Positions 38,270 through 48,517 of a stretch of DNA of 64,000 bases are shown piece by piece (the stretch's first letter is position 1; each line of letters opens with the position of its first letter). The translations under genes and the position numbers were made by a program. The notes under the pieces were generated by a model, which was not told the DNA's origin, ran no database searches, and saw only the letters and a program-made list of their open reading frames with translations. Origin of the DNA: Coriaria nepalensis (lineage: Eukaryota; Streptophyta; Magnoliopsida; Cucurbitales; Coriariaceae). The stretch spans positions 1,557,501-1,621,500 of the forward strand of contig CP114489.1 in NCBI GenBank assembly GCA_027186245.1. The letters are read 5' to 3'.

Positions 38270-38424
38270 GTATGCACATGGTATACACGTGGCACACCAA
38301 ATCTCATCGCAACCACAAACGCCACTTTCATACAATGGGTGATGTAATATATGAAAGCGCCGTTTGAGAGTTTGTGATTATGATGGAGTTTAGTATGTCC
38401 TATGGCCATACACCATGTGCATAC
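38270..38424. mobile_element. MITE-like foldback element
   Basis: Perfect 13-bp ends GTATGCACATGGT and ACCATGTGCATAC enclose 129 bp whose two halves remain imperfectly complementary (ACAAAC plus GCCACTTTCATA on the left against TATGAAAGCGCC plus GTTTGTG on the right). Size (155 bp), foldback structure and lack of coding fit a MITE. The superfamily is unclear and no target duplication is obvious in the immediate flanks. Confidence 0.65.
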
Positions 38425-38454
38425 AAGATCTTTTAAGGTTTAGATGTATTCTTT

Positions 38455-39485
38455 TTGTTTTACATTTAATTATAATTTAAGATTTTAATTTTAAGTTTAA
38501 TAAATTATAAATTAAAGTTTTTAATTTTATATTTAAAATTTTAAGTTTATATTTAGAGTTTTAACTTTAGATTTAAGTTTATGGTCTAAATTTAATATTT
38601 AAGATTTATGATTATGATTCAAAGTATAAGATTTAAATATAAGTTTGAGATTTTAAGTTTTGTATTTAGTATTTAAATTTCAAATTTGAAGTTTAATTTT
38701 AAGGTTTTAATTTAAAAATGCAAAAACATGCCTAATATTCTAGAATAAAATCATGATTTCAATACAGAAGAGAGAGATTTCGGTTCACATGTGAGATTGA
38801 ATTTTTTTTTTTTTAGGTTTAGTACTTTTTAACAAAATTTAATTATAATTTAAGGTTTTAATTATAAGTTTAAGATTTAAATTTTAAGTTAAAAGGTTTT
38901 AAGTCTATGAGATTGTAAGTTTACATTTAGAGTTTAACTTTAGGTTTAAGGTCGATGAGATTTTAAGTTTTGTGTTTAATATTTAAATTTAAGATTTAAA
39001 TTCTAAATATCCAAAACCGAAACCAAGATTTTTGTCTACATGGTCAAAATATTTTTTTTGAAGGTATAGAATTTAGGGTTTTTATTTAAAATTTAATTAT
39101 AATTTAAGGTTTTAATTATAAGTTTAAGATTTAAATTATAAGTTTAAGGTTTTAAATTTATATTTAAGATTCTAAATTTACGGTTAGAGGTTTAACTTTA
39201 GGTTTATGGTCTAATTGTAATGTTTAAGATTTATGATTATAGTTTAAAGTATAAGGTTTAAAATTTAAGTTTGAGCTTTTAAGTTTTGTGTTTAGTATTT
39301 ACATTTAATATTTAAAATTTAAGTTTAAGGTTTTAATTTAAAAATGCAAAAACACATATAGTGTCCGACATGAAATCATGAATTCGGTCCGAAACAAATA
39401 TTTCGGTCCCCATACCAAAATTTTTTTTTTTTAGATTTAGTATTTTTATTTAACATTTAATTGTAATTTAAGGTTTTAAGTTTAT
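38455..39485. repeat. AT-rich long tandem repeat, period about 626 bp
   Basis: The block is built of TTTAAG/TTTTAA words, and beyond that a long unit recurs. GGTCTAA, AAGATTTATGATTAT, TTTGAG, TTTTAAGTTTTGT, AAGGTTTTAATTTAAAAATG and CAAAAACA appear in the same order near 38583-38727 and again near 39203-39355. A TTTAGATTTAGTATTTTT-type start occurs at about 38812 and 39430. The second unit is followed by a partial third. No protein is encoded. Confidence 0.7.
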
Positions 39486-39595
39486 CTCATTGGTTCCATA
39501 CCAAATCATGATTTCAAATTGAACATTCAAATCAAAACATTTTAAATTAGACTCTTAATATTGAGTTATAGATATATATATCATAAAATTAGACA

Positions 39596-39628
<33 letters not shown>

Positions 39629-40197
39629 ACGAAGCAAATCTGGAGAAGCCGGGCAAGTAGCCGTCGAGATGAAGAGGAAGAAGATGATGTAAGGTAATTA
39701 AATCTTTTAACGTTTTTCTTTTTATATTTATTTTTAAAGTCATGAAACAAAAAAATGAAGAAGAGAATTACTTAACAAAACAAGTATTAAAAAAAAAAGG
39801 CATTTCATCTAATTACCTCTAAAATTCATTGAGAATATTTTGCTTAAGTTATTTATTTAAATGGGTACTTGGGCTGGGCATATAAGTTATTTTTCATCGA
39901 GTAAAAAGTGGGACCTAAACTCCTATTTTCAAAAAGTTACGGGTATGAATTTTATTTACGAGAAAGTTTTGGGGCTAATATTCTAATTAGAAAAGAGAAA
40001 AATCCAAGTTTTACTTGAAAGTTTTGGAGCTAATATTTTAATTTTAAAAATCCAACTTTGTACGAGTAGTTCGAGCTTCGTCGTCCCGAATTCTTTCTCC
40101 ACTGAGCATTACGCTCACACCACCACAAGCATCACATTCCGACTCTCCGATTCGCCGCCCTATTCTACTGAAATGGAGCGGTACTGATACTCTTTCT

Positions 40198-40522
40198 ATG
40201 GAGGCTCTCCCACTTATCACGAGCTTCCTGCCACTTTCTCGTTCCTCAGCGCGCCAAATCCTTTTCTTCTCAAACCGGCGCTTCTTTTGCTACACGAAGT
40301 TTGGTCTAAGATGGAACGCGAATTGGAAATTAAAGCCGTTAGGGCGAGTTATGATGAAAAGTTCTTCACCTAATGGAGTTGGAAGTGAGGAGAGGGAGCT
40401 GCGTAGTGTGGATTTCTGGGGAGATTCTGAGTTCGTTGAAGTTATTGGCATTGGAAGCAGAAATGAAGCTGTTCTTGACTTCTGTCTTATTCTCCCTTCA
40501 AGATGTCGATTCTGCGATTTTG
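40198..40522 (+). pseudogene. Orphan first exon of an ARC3-like (FtsZ-related plastid division) gene
   Basis: The ATG at 40198 opens a Ser/Arg/Phe-rich leader of plastid transit peptide type. Near residue 80 comes SEFVEVIGIGSRNEAVLDFC, which matches the start of the mature ARC3 protein (EFVEVIGIGSRKDAVIDFCL in Arabidopsis, from memory). ARC3 is a stromal FtsZ-interacting regulator of chloroplast division-site placement. After DFCLILPSRCRFCDFG there is a plausible donor (G|GTAATG), but none of the later ARC3 exons (FtsZ-like GTPase domain, MORN repeats) appears downstream, where an unrelated convergent glycosyltransferase gene begins within about 1.2 kb. I interpret it as a truncated duplicate. 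If transcribed it could yield a short plastid-targeted peptide. Confidence 0.65.
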
Positions 40523-41157
40523 GTAATGCTGAAAAATCCTTAATGTTACTCTAGAATCTGAAACTTGAAGTGATTTCCTTCTTATTTGGTTTAATGACTA
40601 ACACTGATTACTGGGATTGAGTTTTTATTGGAAAAGGTTGTTTGGCTCACACTTTGTGCTAATTAATCAATTAATTAGCCTGATACTCAAAAGTGGAAGT
40701 CTGACATTAATTTGGATGAGTTGATGAACAATTATGTGCTTGTTAATCTCTAAGCATCCCTGTATAAACTCCGTATAAAGCATCATCATTCAAGCCAAAA
40801 TTCTCTGTTCTAACCCCTTTCTTTCCTGCCACATTATCATTTACAGGTATATGCTGAAATCTGGAATCAGGGTTTTCTTGTGGGCTGCGAGAAAATTGGA
40901 TTCTAGCATCAGTCATGCACAAACATTGTTGATTCAAAATTTGTGTTGCTTAATTATTTACATGTACCTGAAGGGATAATAACATCAAAACCCCCATATT
41001 TTGGGAAGTTACTTTACCCAAACTAGTTCATGTTTTTTCTTAAAAAATTAGATTTTTGGTGGGTAAATCATTCTTCTGTCAGATGTTTAAAATCACATTT
41101 TAAGTGAAAAGTATTTGTATGTACCTAAATAACTAGAGAATTTTGGACCGAGCCAGG

Positions 41158-41495
41158 TGATCCGAACACCACGCGATGAGAATTTTGGAGAGAGGGATGA
41201 GAAAGATGGTAGAGAAGTAATTTCTGTGGTACATCAAGTTAGTGTTCAAAGAAACGCTAAATTGATTGGTGCAAACTCTTCTTTTACTCGTAAGATTGAA
41301 GAGAGACTAAAATGGTATAGACCCATCCGCACAGCAAAAGAAAAGTTAGAGAAGGTCACTGGATCAGCAATCTTAATGTGCAACTGGACTGCCTCCCTCG
41401 CTGGGTTTGGGATTAACAGCTTACTCCTCCTTTTGACTTTTCTACTCTTTTTTCATGTTTTTGTTTTTTTCCTCCCTAATACAAGGGGGAAATAA
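41158..41495 (+). other. Unassigned open reading frame, possible exon
   Basis: 112 codons are open after a good acceptor (GAGCCAG|GTGATC), with no ATG at the start. It encodes a charged stretch (DENFGERDEKDGREVISVV, KIEERLKWYRPIRTAKEKLE) and ends in a very hydrophobic tail (INSLLLLLTFLLFFHVFVFF). It is out of phase with the ARC3-like exon upstream (joining gives a stop within eight codons). I do not recognise the family. It may be a relic exon or chance. The following frame at 41564-41821 overlaps the 3' end of the glycosyltransferase on the other strand and is also unassigned. Confidence 0.25.
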
Positions 41496-41752
41496 GAACA
41501 AAATAATAATGATTTCTTTGCAACTCCCTCAATTTCCATTTCGATTTTCATAGGCATTGACATTTGGGAAAACTCATTATATACACTCAATTTCTTCTAC
41601 TGACCTTACTTACAATCCTTGCTGCTCATCTTTGCGTTTCTCAAATCATGGCAGGGGCCAAATCAAATCCTGGGATGATTAAAACAAAACAAGATCACCC
41701 TTTTAGAGAGAACAGAAGAATTTCAAGGAATATACTCATTGAAGATTCAAGT

Positions 41753-43994
41753 TTAGGTTCTAATAAAAGGAGAATATTTTGTAATGCCTTGCCTGCATTC
41801 TTGTGGGACACTCCAAGATGAAACCGAAGAATGTTTGGAACTAGGTGGCATTGACATATATGATTTCCAATCCTCTATCATAATTCTAATGTCATGAAGC
41901 TTGCTACCCAAACCCAGACAGCAGTTTGCATGCATTGTACAGACGACATTTAAATCTTCGCTCGGTTCACAGAACCCACCAAAGTGAGCTGTATCCAAGA
42001 ATCTCATCTGTAATCCAAGGTCTTTAACTAAAGGGTCGTCTTTGATAAAATTAAGGACATCCTGATCATGGTATCCTGGATGAGTTAGCCGTGAAAAGTG
42101 CCAGTATTTGTAGAACTCTATAGATCGATTATTGGATTTTACATATTTGAACCCTCCATTAGGACTGTTATTTATATCCTCTGGGCTGCCATTGAAATGA
42201 TCGCATGCTATCTGAAAATCTGAATCATTGTAGAACTGTGGAAATGGGTTCCTGAACCACATGATATCAGCATCCTGAGGAAAAACCAGCAGAAAGACAA
42301 TTTGACTTAGAAGACGATCCAGAAAAAAGGATAGATAAAATCTCCAAAACAGATATTTATATATAGGAAAAACCAACAATGCTACTTGTAAACTGCCTTC
42401 ATGGGTTTGTAACTAAGTTTAAGTTCTATAACTTAGATAAATATTGAGGCTGAAATTCGATCACAGCATAAAGTCGAAACTTTGTTTATATATAGGAGAC
42501 TTTAAGTGCAATCTTCTTTCCTTGCAAACATCAGCAAAAAATTTAACTGGGTTCAAACTGATATTCAGAAAGTGTATTTATTACATTTTTTATATTCTCA
42601 TTTCAGTCAAGGGAATAACTTTATTGCTGCTAATAAGGGTAGGAAAGAATCAATGTACTATAGAATCAGAAAGTTGTGGTAAGAAGAATCAATTTAGTAT
42701 AGAATTGGAAAGTGGAGTAAGAAAAATCGCAAATAAGAATTTAGGTTGTGTAGAGACACTTTCGTTGGGAGTGGAAGAGCTACCAAAACTTACCAATACA
42801 TTGATTCTTTTCCTACCCTTTTTTAGTAGCAACAAATTAAAATACTATCCCCTGATGATGAAGTCTCTTATATTCAGGACACTAAGACCTATAATACACC
42901 TAAATGACATCTTTACTTACTAAATATTGTATTCTCCTTCCTAAAAGGAGAATATGGCCATTACTCGTAAATATATATATTATGTAAGCCGCACTCTTAT
43001 CTTTATTATCTTCTAAACCAATTATTTTCAATAAACAAGGTGTGAGCAAATAAAAACAGTCGACCAACATGCAATTTTCAAAAGCAAGTTAATATGCATG
43101 AGTCCAAATAGTAAGTTCATAGAGAGCGAGAAAGGTACCGTGAAAACAAAATGATGACCCATCTCCAGCACAGAACGCAGAAAATCAATCCTTGTCCACA
43201 TCATCCTCAAGTAGGGGGGGGTCATGAAGTAAGCTTCCTGATGAAAATCGACCCCTTCAGTGATAAGAGCAAAGCAATGGGTATGAAGTAGGAAACACCG
43301 TCTAAATGCCTCTCTGTCTAAGGCTACAATAACAACATGGTTCAAAAGGCTACGAGTGGCATTCCCAATTCTAAAACTCTCCAGAAACAGATCAAAAATC
43401 GAATCCGGAGCAGCCCATGCTTCATTTAAGGTGGTTAAAATAACAGTCCCGTCTTCCATGGCAGCATCCCTTAAAACCTTTCGAAGCCTATATTCATGGC
43501 TAACCTATAACATATCATATGCCAATAAGAGGAGTAAATAGATCACATGTACCTTCATTACTGTTTTTCCCATCATCATTAATTAGTCAAAAAGAACAGT
43601 TCCAGATCAGTGAGAGAGTAATGGTACAAGGAAGAGTTAAAAATCACAATAAAAAATACCAAAAAAAAAAACCTCTAAATCACTTACTATTTTAGCTAAT
43701 GATACGACGCATGTTCTTACTGTGTAACAAAAAAAATGCTGAAAACACAACAAAGATTTAATTGATAGATTAAAGAAACAAAAGGGGACTCACCAGAGAA
43801 GAATCGCCGAATTCGGAGGCAAAAGGGAAGCAGGGATAGAAAGGGAGAGAAATGCGAGGGATAAAACGGAAGGGATCGGACTCCCGATGAAGAAGAAAGC
43901 AAGAGGCAGAAGCAGCGGCAAAGATAACCATAAATGTGAGAAGACGGCGGACGAGGATAACGGAGAGGGAGGAGGAGGAGGAATCGTTCCACAT
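41753..43994 (-). CDS. Nucleotide-diphospho-sugar transferase (PF03407; At4g15970/At1g28695-like)
   Basis: Three exons: 43994-43794, 43504-43139, 42274-41753; 362 aa, in frame. The N-terminus carries one hydrophobic signal anchor (SVILVRRLLTFMVIFAAASA, then SCFLL), giving a type-II Golgi protein. The catalytic domain starts MEDGTVILTTLNEAWAAPDS. It contains LMWT-type MMWTRIDFLRSVLEMGHHFV and the DxD metal/sugar-nucleotide site DADIMWFRNPF, which begins exon 3. It continues with NGGFKYVKSNNRSIEFYKYW, HPGYHDQDVLN and a Cys-rich segment FGGFCEPSEDLNVVCTMHAN. The family is plant glycosyltransferase group 77-like, probably acting on cell-wall glycans or glycoproteins; acceptor unknown. An in-frame ATG at 44072 would add 26 residues; I prefer 43994 because it sits directly before the anchor. 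The 5' leader has a GGCGTT hexamer repeat. Confidence 0.9.
42648..42724. repeat. Intronic tandem duplication, about 39 bp
   Basis: AATCAATGTACTATAGAATC (from 42648) and AATCAATTTAGTATAGAATT (from 42687) start two diverged copies, both ending GTAAGAA. They lie in intron 2 of the glycosyltransferase, in a plus-strand open frame of 159 codons (42444-42923) that I do not regard as a gene. Confidence 0.7.
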
Positions 43995-44190
43995 TTTGGC
44001 GAGGAAGCAAGTGTTCGAGGTAGGACTGAAACGCCTCCTCTGCGCAACCACCACCCGTATCGGCGACATCAATCAAAGGAGAAGAAGGAAGCAAATGCAG
44101 AAGAAGAAAGGGAACGAGGAGGAGGAAGCATAATAATCTCGTTTTGTTTAGAACAAGGCGAAGAGAGGGGAAAAAAAAAAAGATGCGACG

Positions 44191-44215
44191 GCGTTGGCGT
44201 TGGCGTTGGCGTTGG
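44191..44215. repeat. (GGCGTT)n hexamer repeat in glycosyltransferase leader
   Basis: Four units of GCGTTG lie in a purine-rich leader/promoter (43880-44330) upstream of the minus-strand glycosyltransferase ATG. Confidence 0.85.
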
Positions 44216-44931
44216 ATCGGAGGAAAAGAAGAAGTAGAAGAGGAGGTAGAAGAAGAAGAGAAGACAGGTTATACCGTCATACGCATTCTCTCTCCTCTCT
44301 CCTCTCTCGCTTCACCGGACGAAAGAGAGGGCCCTACTACTTAGCTACCTCCAGACTCCGGTCAAATAATAAATATTGTTCAGAATTATATTTTACTTAA
44401 TAATAACAAACAAACAACACGTGAGATTAATTAATATGTTTAATTACAGTTTAGCATAGATCTCTTATTAATTATAATTAGCAATCAATATATATTTGTT
44501 TTTGTTTTAATTATATTTGAATAAAATATAGTAAATATATATTATTAAAATTGATTTATCCATTTAATAAATTCTCGCACTATTCTTATTTCTTATTTAA
44601 TGATAATTTTTTCTTAATGACACATAATAATATCTATAATACACACTTAAGCTATTTAAACTAGGCTGACATTTAAATAATATCTAAGACCACCTAAATA
44701 ACTCGATCAAGAGTCGTTAACAAGAAAAATTAGATCCAAATTGGGTAAATGGAACAAAAAGAGGTAACTTTGATCCAAGAGTACATTTGTAGTTGGAACA
44801 AAAGAAGGCTGGAGGAAATTTAACAGGATTCAATCTATAACTTCACAGGAAAATCAGGAACTTTTTTCCTTTTCCTAGTACAGAATGGAATAAAAGGGAT
44901 CATTGGTGCCTAGAGAAAAGCAACCAAACGG

Positions 44932-45388
44932 CTACTCACACTCGACTGACCTGTAGATGTGACGAACAAAGAGTGAGGCAGCACGGAAGTCTATGGACCC
45001 CGAGCATGAGAAAAAAGCCGTAGCAGATGCAGGCCATGTATCCAAAGAAGAATGAATTTCTAGATGATGTGGCAATGAAGAAGACTGTAAGTACTTTGTC
45101 CATTCTCTTTTCAAAGGGAATCTCTGTTTCTCTCCACTTCACAGATTACATAAACTCAGCCTCAACCTCTTTTTTTGTCCTCTGTAAGGTCCAAAACAGA
45201 ATGAGGATCCATTCTTGCAATAATTTCAATCACACGATCTCTATTGTACAAGACTTCAAACCGGATGTGTTTGTGAAGAAAGTACTTGTATTCGCTTGGA
45301 TCTTCTTTTCCTTCCTTATCTGTCTTCTCAATGAATCTCCAGATAGACAAGTCATCATAATACATTTGAAAGTAATAGTCCTCTTTTG
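44932..45388 (-). pseudogene. Transmembrane 9 superfamily (TM9SF/EMP) protein, internally deleted
   Basis: Reading the minus strand from 45388: EDYYFQMYYDDLSIWRFIEK, DPSEYKYFLHKHIRFEVLYN and MDPHSVLDLTEDKK (luminal N-terminal half), then WRETEIPFEKRMDK and SSSLPHHLEIH. Directly after EIH comes FFFGYMACICYGFFLMLG and SIDFRAASLFVRHIYRSVEC, the extreme C-terminus. Nearly all nine-helix membrane core is missing between them. Further lesions: a frame change after DKK, a TAA before SVKWRETE (where I expect Tyr) and another frame change around MLG-SIDF. Three reading frames are needed to follow it. TM9 proteins sort cargo in Golgi/endosomes; this copy cannot. No introns interrupt the retained parts, so a retrocopy that later lost its middle is possible. 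Confidence 0.85.
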
Positions 45389-46879
45389 ATGTGTGTTTTT
45401 TTATTCAAGAGTTTGGAAAATCAATCAATTAAAACCAGATAAGGTTTTAAAAATACTTAACCAAAACTAGGCCTTCTTATGCTTCTAAATTTCTCTTGCT
45501 AAATAATTATTGAACTAATAAGAAAATTGTAGGGAAAACAAAAAAAAATTTAATAAGAAATAAAAACAAATAAATTTCCATAATAACTACACCCATTTCG
45601 TTTCTTAAAACTACAATCTCAACCAAAAACTAAAACTCTACTGAAAAGCAAGTCCTTCAGGCAAATTCCCTTTACATCCTCAAGTCTTACAGTTCATTTA
45701 CTTTAGATTTTCCACATCTTTTTTCTTTTACTTTACTGCCAATGAGGTAAAACCAGATACAACAACAGAGATGTATATAAATGTAACATGTACATAAGCT
45801 GATCTATGAGATTCAAGAGTATAAACAGAAGGTAAGAGAAAAACCTGGTGAACAAAAAGGGTAGGTCAAAGTATCGGTAAGTTTCACTGAAATCAAACAA
45901 ATCAGCATTGGCATAATACACACACGCACGTACACATTTCAAGAATGTGTCTGTCTAAATCAGAGTCTGAAAATTCATACATCAAGAAAACATTCTAAAT
46001 GGATCCTGAAGGGCCTCAGTTTCAACTTTAATTCCCAATTGTCGTAGTTAGCCATTCCATTTTCATAAAATCACCCACTTGATCAGAATTGCTCGTGTAG
46101 AGTAGTCTATAGAAAAGGAAACTACAACGAATAATGATAGTCTTGAAGTTTCAGAAGAATTTGTATCCTAAAAGTATATATATATACGTCACACTAATTA
46201 ACATGTTCATATTGTTGACATTTATCAGAATGTAGTATTATGTGTAGAATTTGGCAAGATTAATGCTTTACAAACAAAGCAATATTATTCAATCCGTGAG
46301 CCATCTCTTAACGCTTCTCTTATAATTGGCCAAGTTGGATGTTTGTTTAATTACTAATGGATAAAGATGAGATTAGGTCTTTATGGTACTATTACAGGGT
46401 ACATTGAACCCGACCATAGAACTTCAAAAATGAAAACGATACATGTTTTATGATGCCTAAGCACATAGCTTAACACGTGTGCTTAAAAGAGATTAAAAAG
46501 TATTTAATGTAATATAATGGTAGCTACGGGTAGGTGTACACATATTAGCGGAATAGGCGTTCATCTTTATTCATTTGATTTTTTAAATATAATTATTACC
46601 CGTATTATTATTACCCTCTTTTTAAATTTAAATTTCGGGTTGTGATAAGAATATACCGATCACTTATGAATAGGGAGCGCTATAATTAAATTATTTGCAG
46701 TCGATAAAATATCGGGCATATGATAAGAGGTAAGTACTATTCCCATAAAGTAACCATCCTCTTACAAAACCAAATTATGATTGCTTTGTTGTTTTGATGA
46801 TGATCACATTCTTCCTCCATTATTTCATCTCCGTCATCTACATTCTTAACATCGATCTCAACTTTATCTTAATCTTTGG

Positions 46880-47310
46880 ACTCATCCTCTTCCATCTCCA
46901 CATTCATTATTTCATATAAATATATGTCAGTACCATCATTGGGTAATTGATGTTGCTATAAAATATGCATAACACTTGTCTCTTTTATAATTAATGTCAC
47001 ATAAAGTGGAGATTTATTCATCTCTCTCGAATATAGTATACTAAAAAGGGCTTCACATTTGCATTATTTTCTATAAACATTAAATATGTGATCAAAGAGG
47101 ATGTTAGCTTATAAGCTAATTTCAAGCCAAATTCATTAAGATTAACATTGATAGCATTGTAGATGATCTCTAATAACTTATTAAATCTGACACTAGTTTC
47201 AACTGTAATACTTATCTATCCTTATGAGTCTTTTAAAAGTCAATATTTCAATAATTTTGAGATCTCATCATGTTTTTATTCTCCATCGAAATGTACGACT
47301 ATGTATACAT
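46880..47310 (-). mobile_element. Decayed MuDR/MULE transposase N-terminal fragment
   Basis: The minus strand from about 47215 reads ISITVETSVRFNKLLEIIYN, AINVNLNEFGLKLAYKL, MFIENNANVKPFLVYYI, then in another frame EMNKSPLYVTLIIKE, followed by an acidic run (46830-46900: DESKD, VEIDVKNVDDGDEIMEEE). This order (beta-rich PB1-like domain, then an acidic linker) is what I know from the N-terminus of plant MULE transposases. Stops and frame changes abound; the catalytic DDE domain and terminal repeats were not found. Confidence 0.5.
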
Positions 47311-47404
47311 ATGACTCAATTCTTGAAAATATAAATAATAGAAATCAATATCTATTGAATAAATAAAATATAACAAAATATAACAACAATGCTAAATAAA
47401 TTGA

Positions 47405-47570
47405 ACCGAGATCTCGGTTTAAAAATAACTGCACCGAGAATTCAGTCCAAAATTCAATTAATTGAGATATTAGTTTAGAACTCAATGAACTAAGAATATT
47501 GAACTGAATTCTCTATTTAAAATTCATTGGATCGATAATATTGAATTGAATTATCGGTCCATAATTTATT
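47405..47570. repeat. Degenerate 28-bp tandem repeat with palindromic core
   Basis: Three units in strict 28-bp register start at 47405 (ACCGAGATCTCGGTTTAAAA), 47433 (ACCGAGAATTCAGTCCAAAA) and 47461 (ATTGAGATATTAGTTTAGAA). Two longer, looser units follow from 47489 and 47530. The first unit holds the perfect palindrome ACCGAGATCTCGGT. It lies just upstream (in gene sense) of the MULE fragment. Confidence 0.55.
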
Positions 47571-48517
47571 TAAAAGAAATGTATAATTTATATTCATAAT
47601 CTCATATAATCGATCAAAATATATTAAGAAAAAAAAAAAGAGAAAAAAAATATAAGAGAGGCATGAAAAACGTAAAATAATAATTAAAAGAAAAGAAAAT
47701 TTATCTAAAAGAATATAAAAAATCTGAAAATATATTAAAATAATCAAAATATTAAATAAAGATTGATAATTTACTAAAAATAGATGAGTTAATATCGCTG
47801 CTGCAGATCAATAGCGTAAATGGGTTCAACGTTGGAGTATTAAGTTTAATCATTTATTTTTTTGGTAAAAAAAGGAAGATAAAGAGAATATATAATAGGT
47901 AGTTGAGTAAAATTATTATTTATTATTTAAATAAATAATAAAAAAAATGGCTACTTAATAAAATTGTATAAAGGTGTTAACTACTTTACAGATTATTATT
48001 TGTATTAATGTTATTTAACTAAAAGTTCTTAACCTTAGTTTGAATCCAAAAAATTAATAAATATATAAATTTAAGGATTAAATAATAATAATTCAGTCTA
48101 AGGTGGAATACTATGTTACAATACGACAGATATAAAAATAAGATAAAGCATATGTCACACAGCCATGATCTCATCATTTGTATTTACTCAAATTGAACAG
48201 TCCCATCTTAGAAGTTGAAATACTGTGCAGCCTGCTATAGATGCGGGACTCTCCTTCACCTAGTAGTCAACCCCTGCAACTACTTCACGCAGTTCCATTA
48301 TCGACCTATCATTCTACTTCTGCAATTACTTCACGTGGTTCCCATTCTCGATCTATCACCTCCCCCCTCTCTCTTCTATACTTGATCGAACAGTTGATTA
48401 ATCAACGGATTGATTTGACTATACATATCTGCTGTTTACCTTGGCACGAACTAGGAAGTAGAGGAATCTGGACTCGTCATTTTTTAGTGAACGGAGCTAG
48501 CCGAGAAACTCGTTTCA

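Larger units (their letters stand above)
37898..40197. other. Repeat-filled region upstream of the NIP30-type remnant
   Basis: Apart from the foldback element and the long tandem repeat, it contains a (TA)n run at 39598-39626 and plain AT-rich DNA. The missing first exon of the NIP30-type gene should lie in this interval but was not found. 40080-40197 is GC-richer and is probably promoter/leader of the ARC3-like exon. Confidence 0.5.
45389..48517. other. AT-rich intergenic region and SOS1 upstream region
   Basis: Apart from the MULE fragment and the 28-bp repeat no gene is seen. 47580-48130 is extremely AT-rich. 48240-48517 becomes GC-richer and is probably the SOS1 promoter/5' UTR; an open frame there (48241-48582) overlaps the SOS1 start in another frame and is not supported as coding. 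Confidence 0.5.

Noticed and set aside
42444..42923. Plus-strand frame of 159 codons inside the glycosyltransferase intron 2
   Set aside because: It includes a tandem duplication, has AT-driven composition and no recognisable domain; lies antisense within an intron.
43887..44400. Arg/Glu/Gly-rich plus-strand frames of 65-116 codons
   Set aside because: Antisense to exon 1 and leader of the glycosyltransferase; the charge comes from purine-rich repeats.
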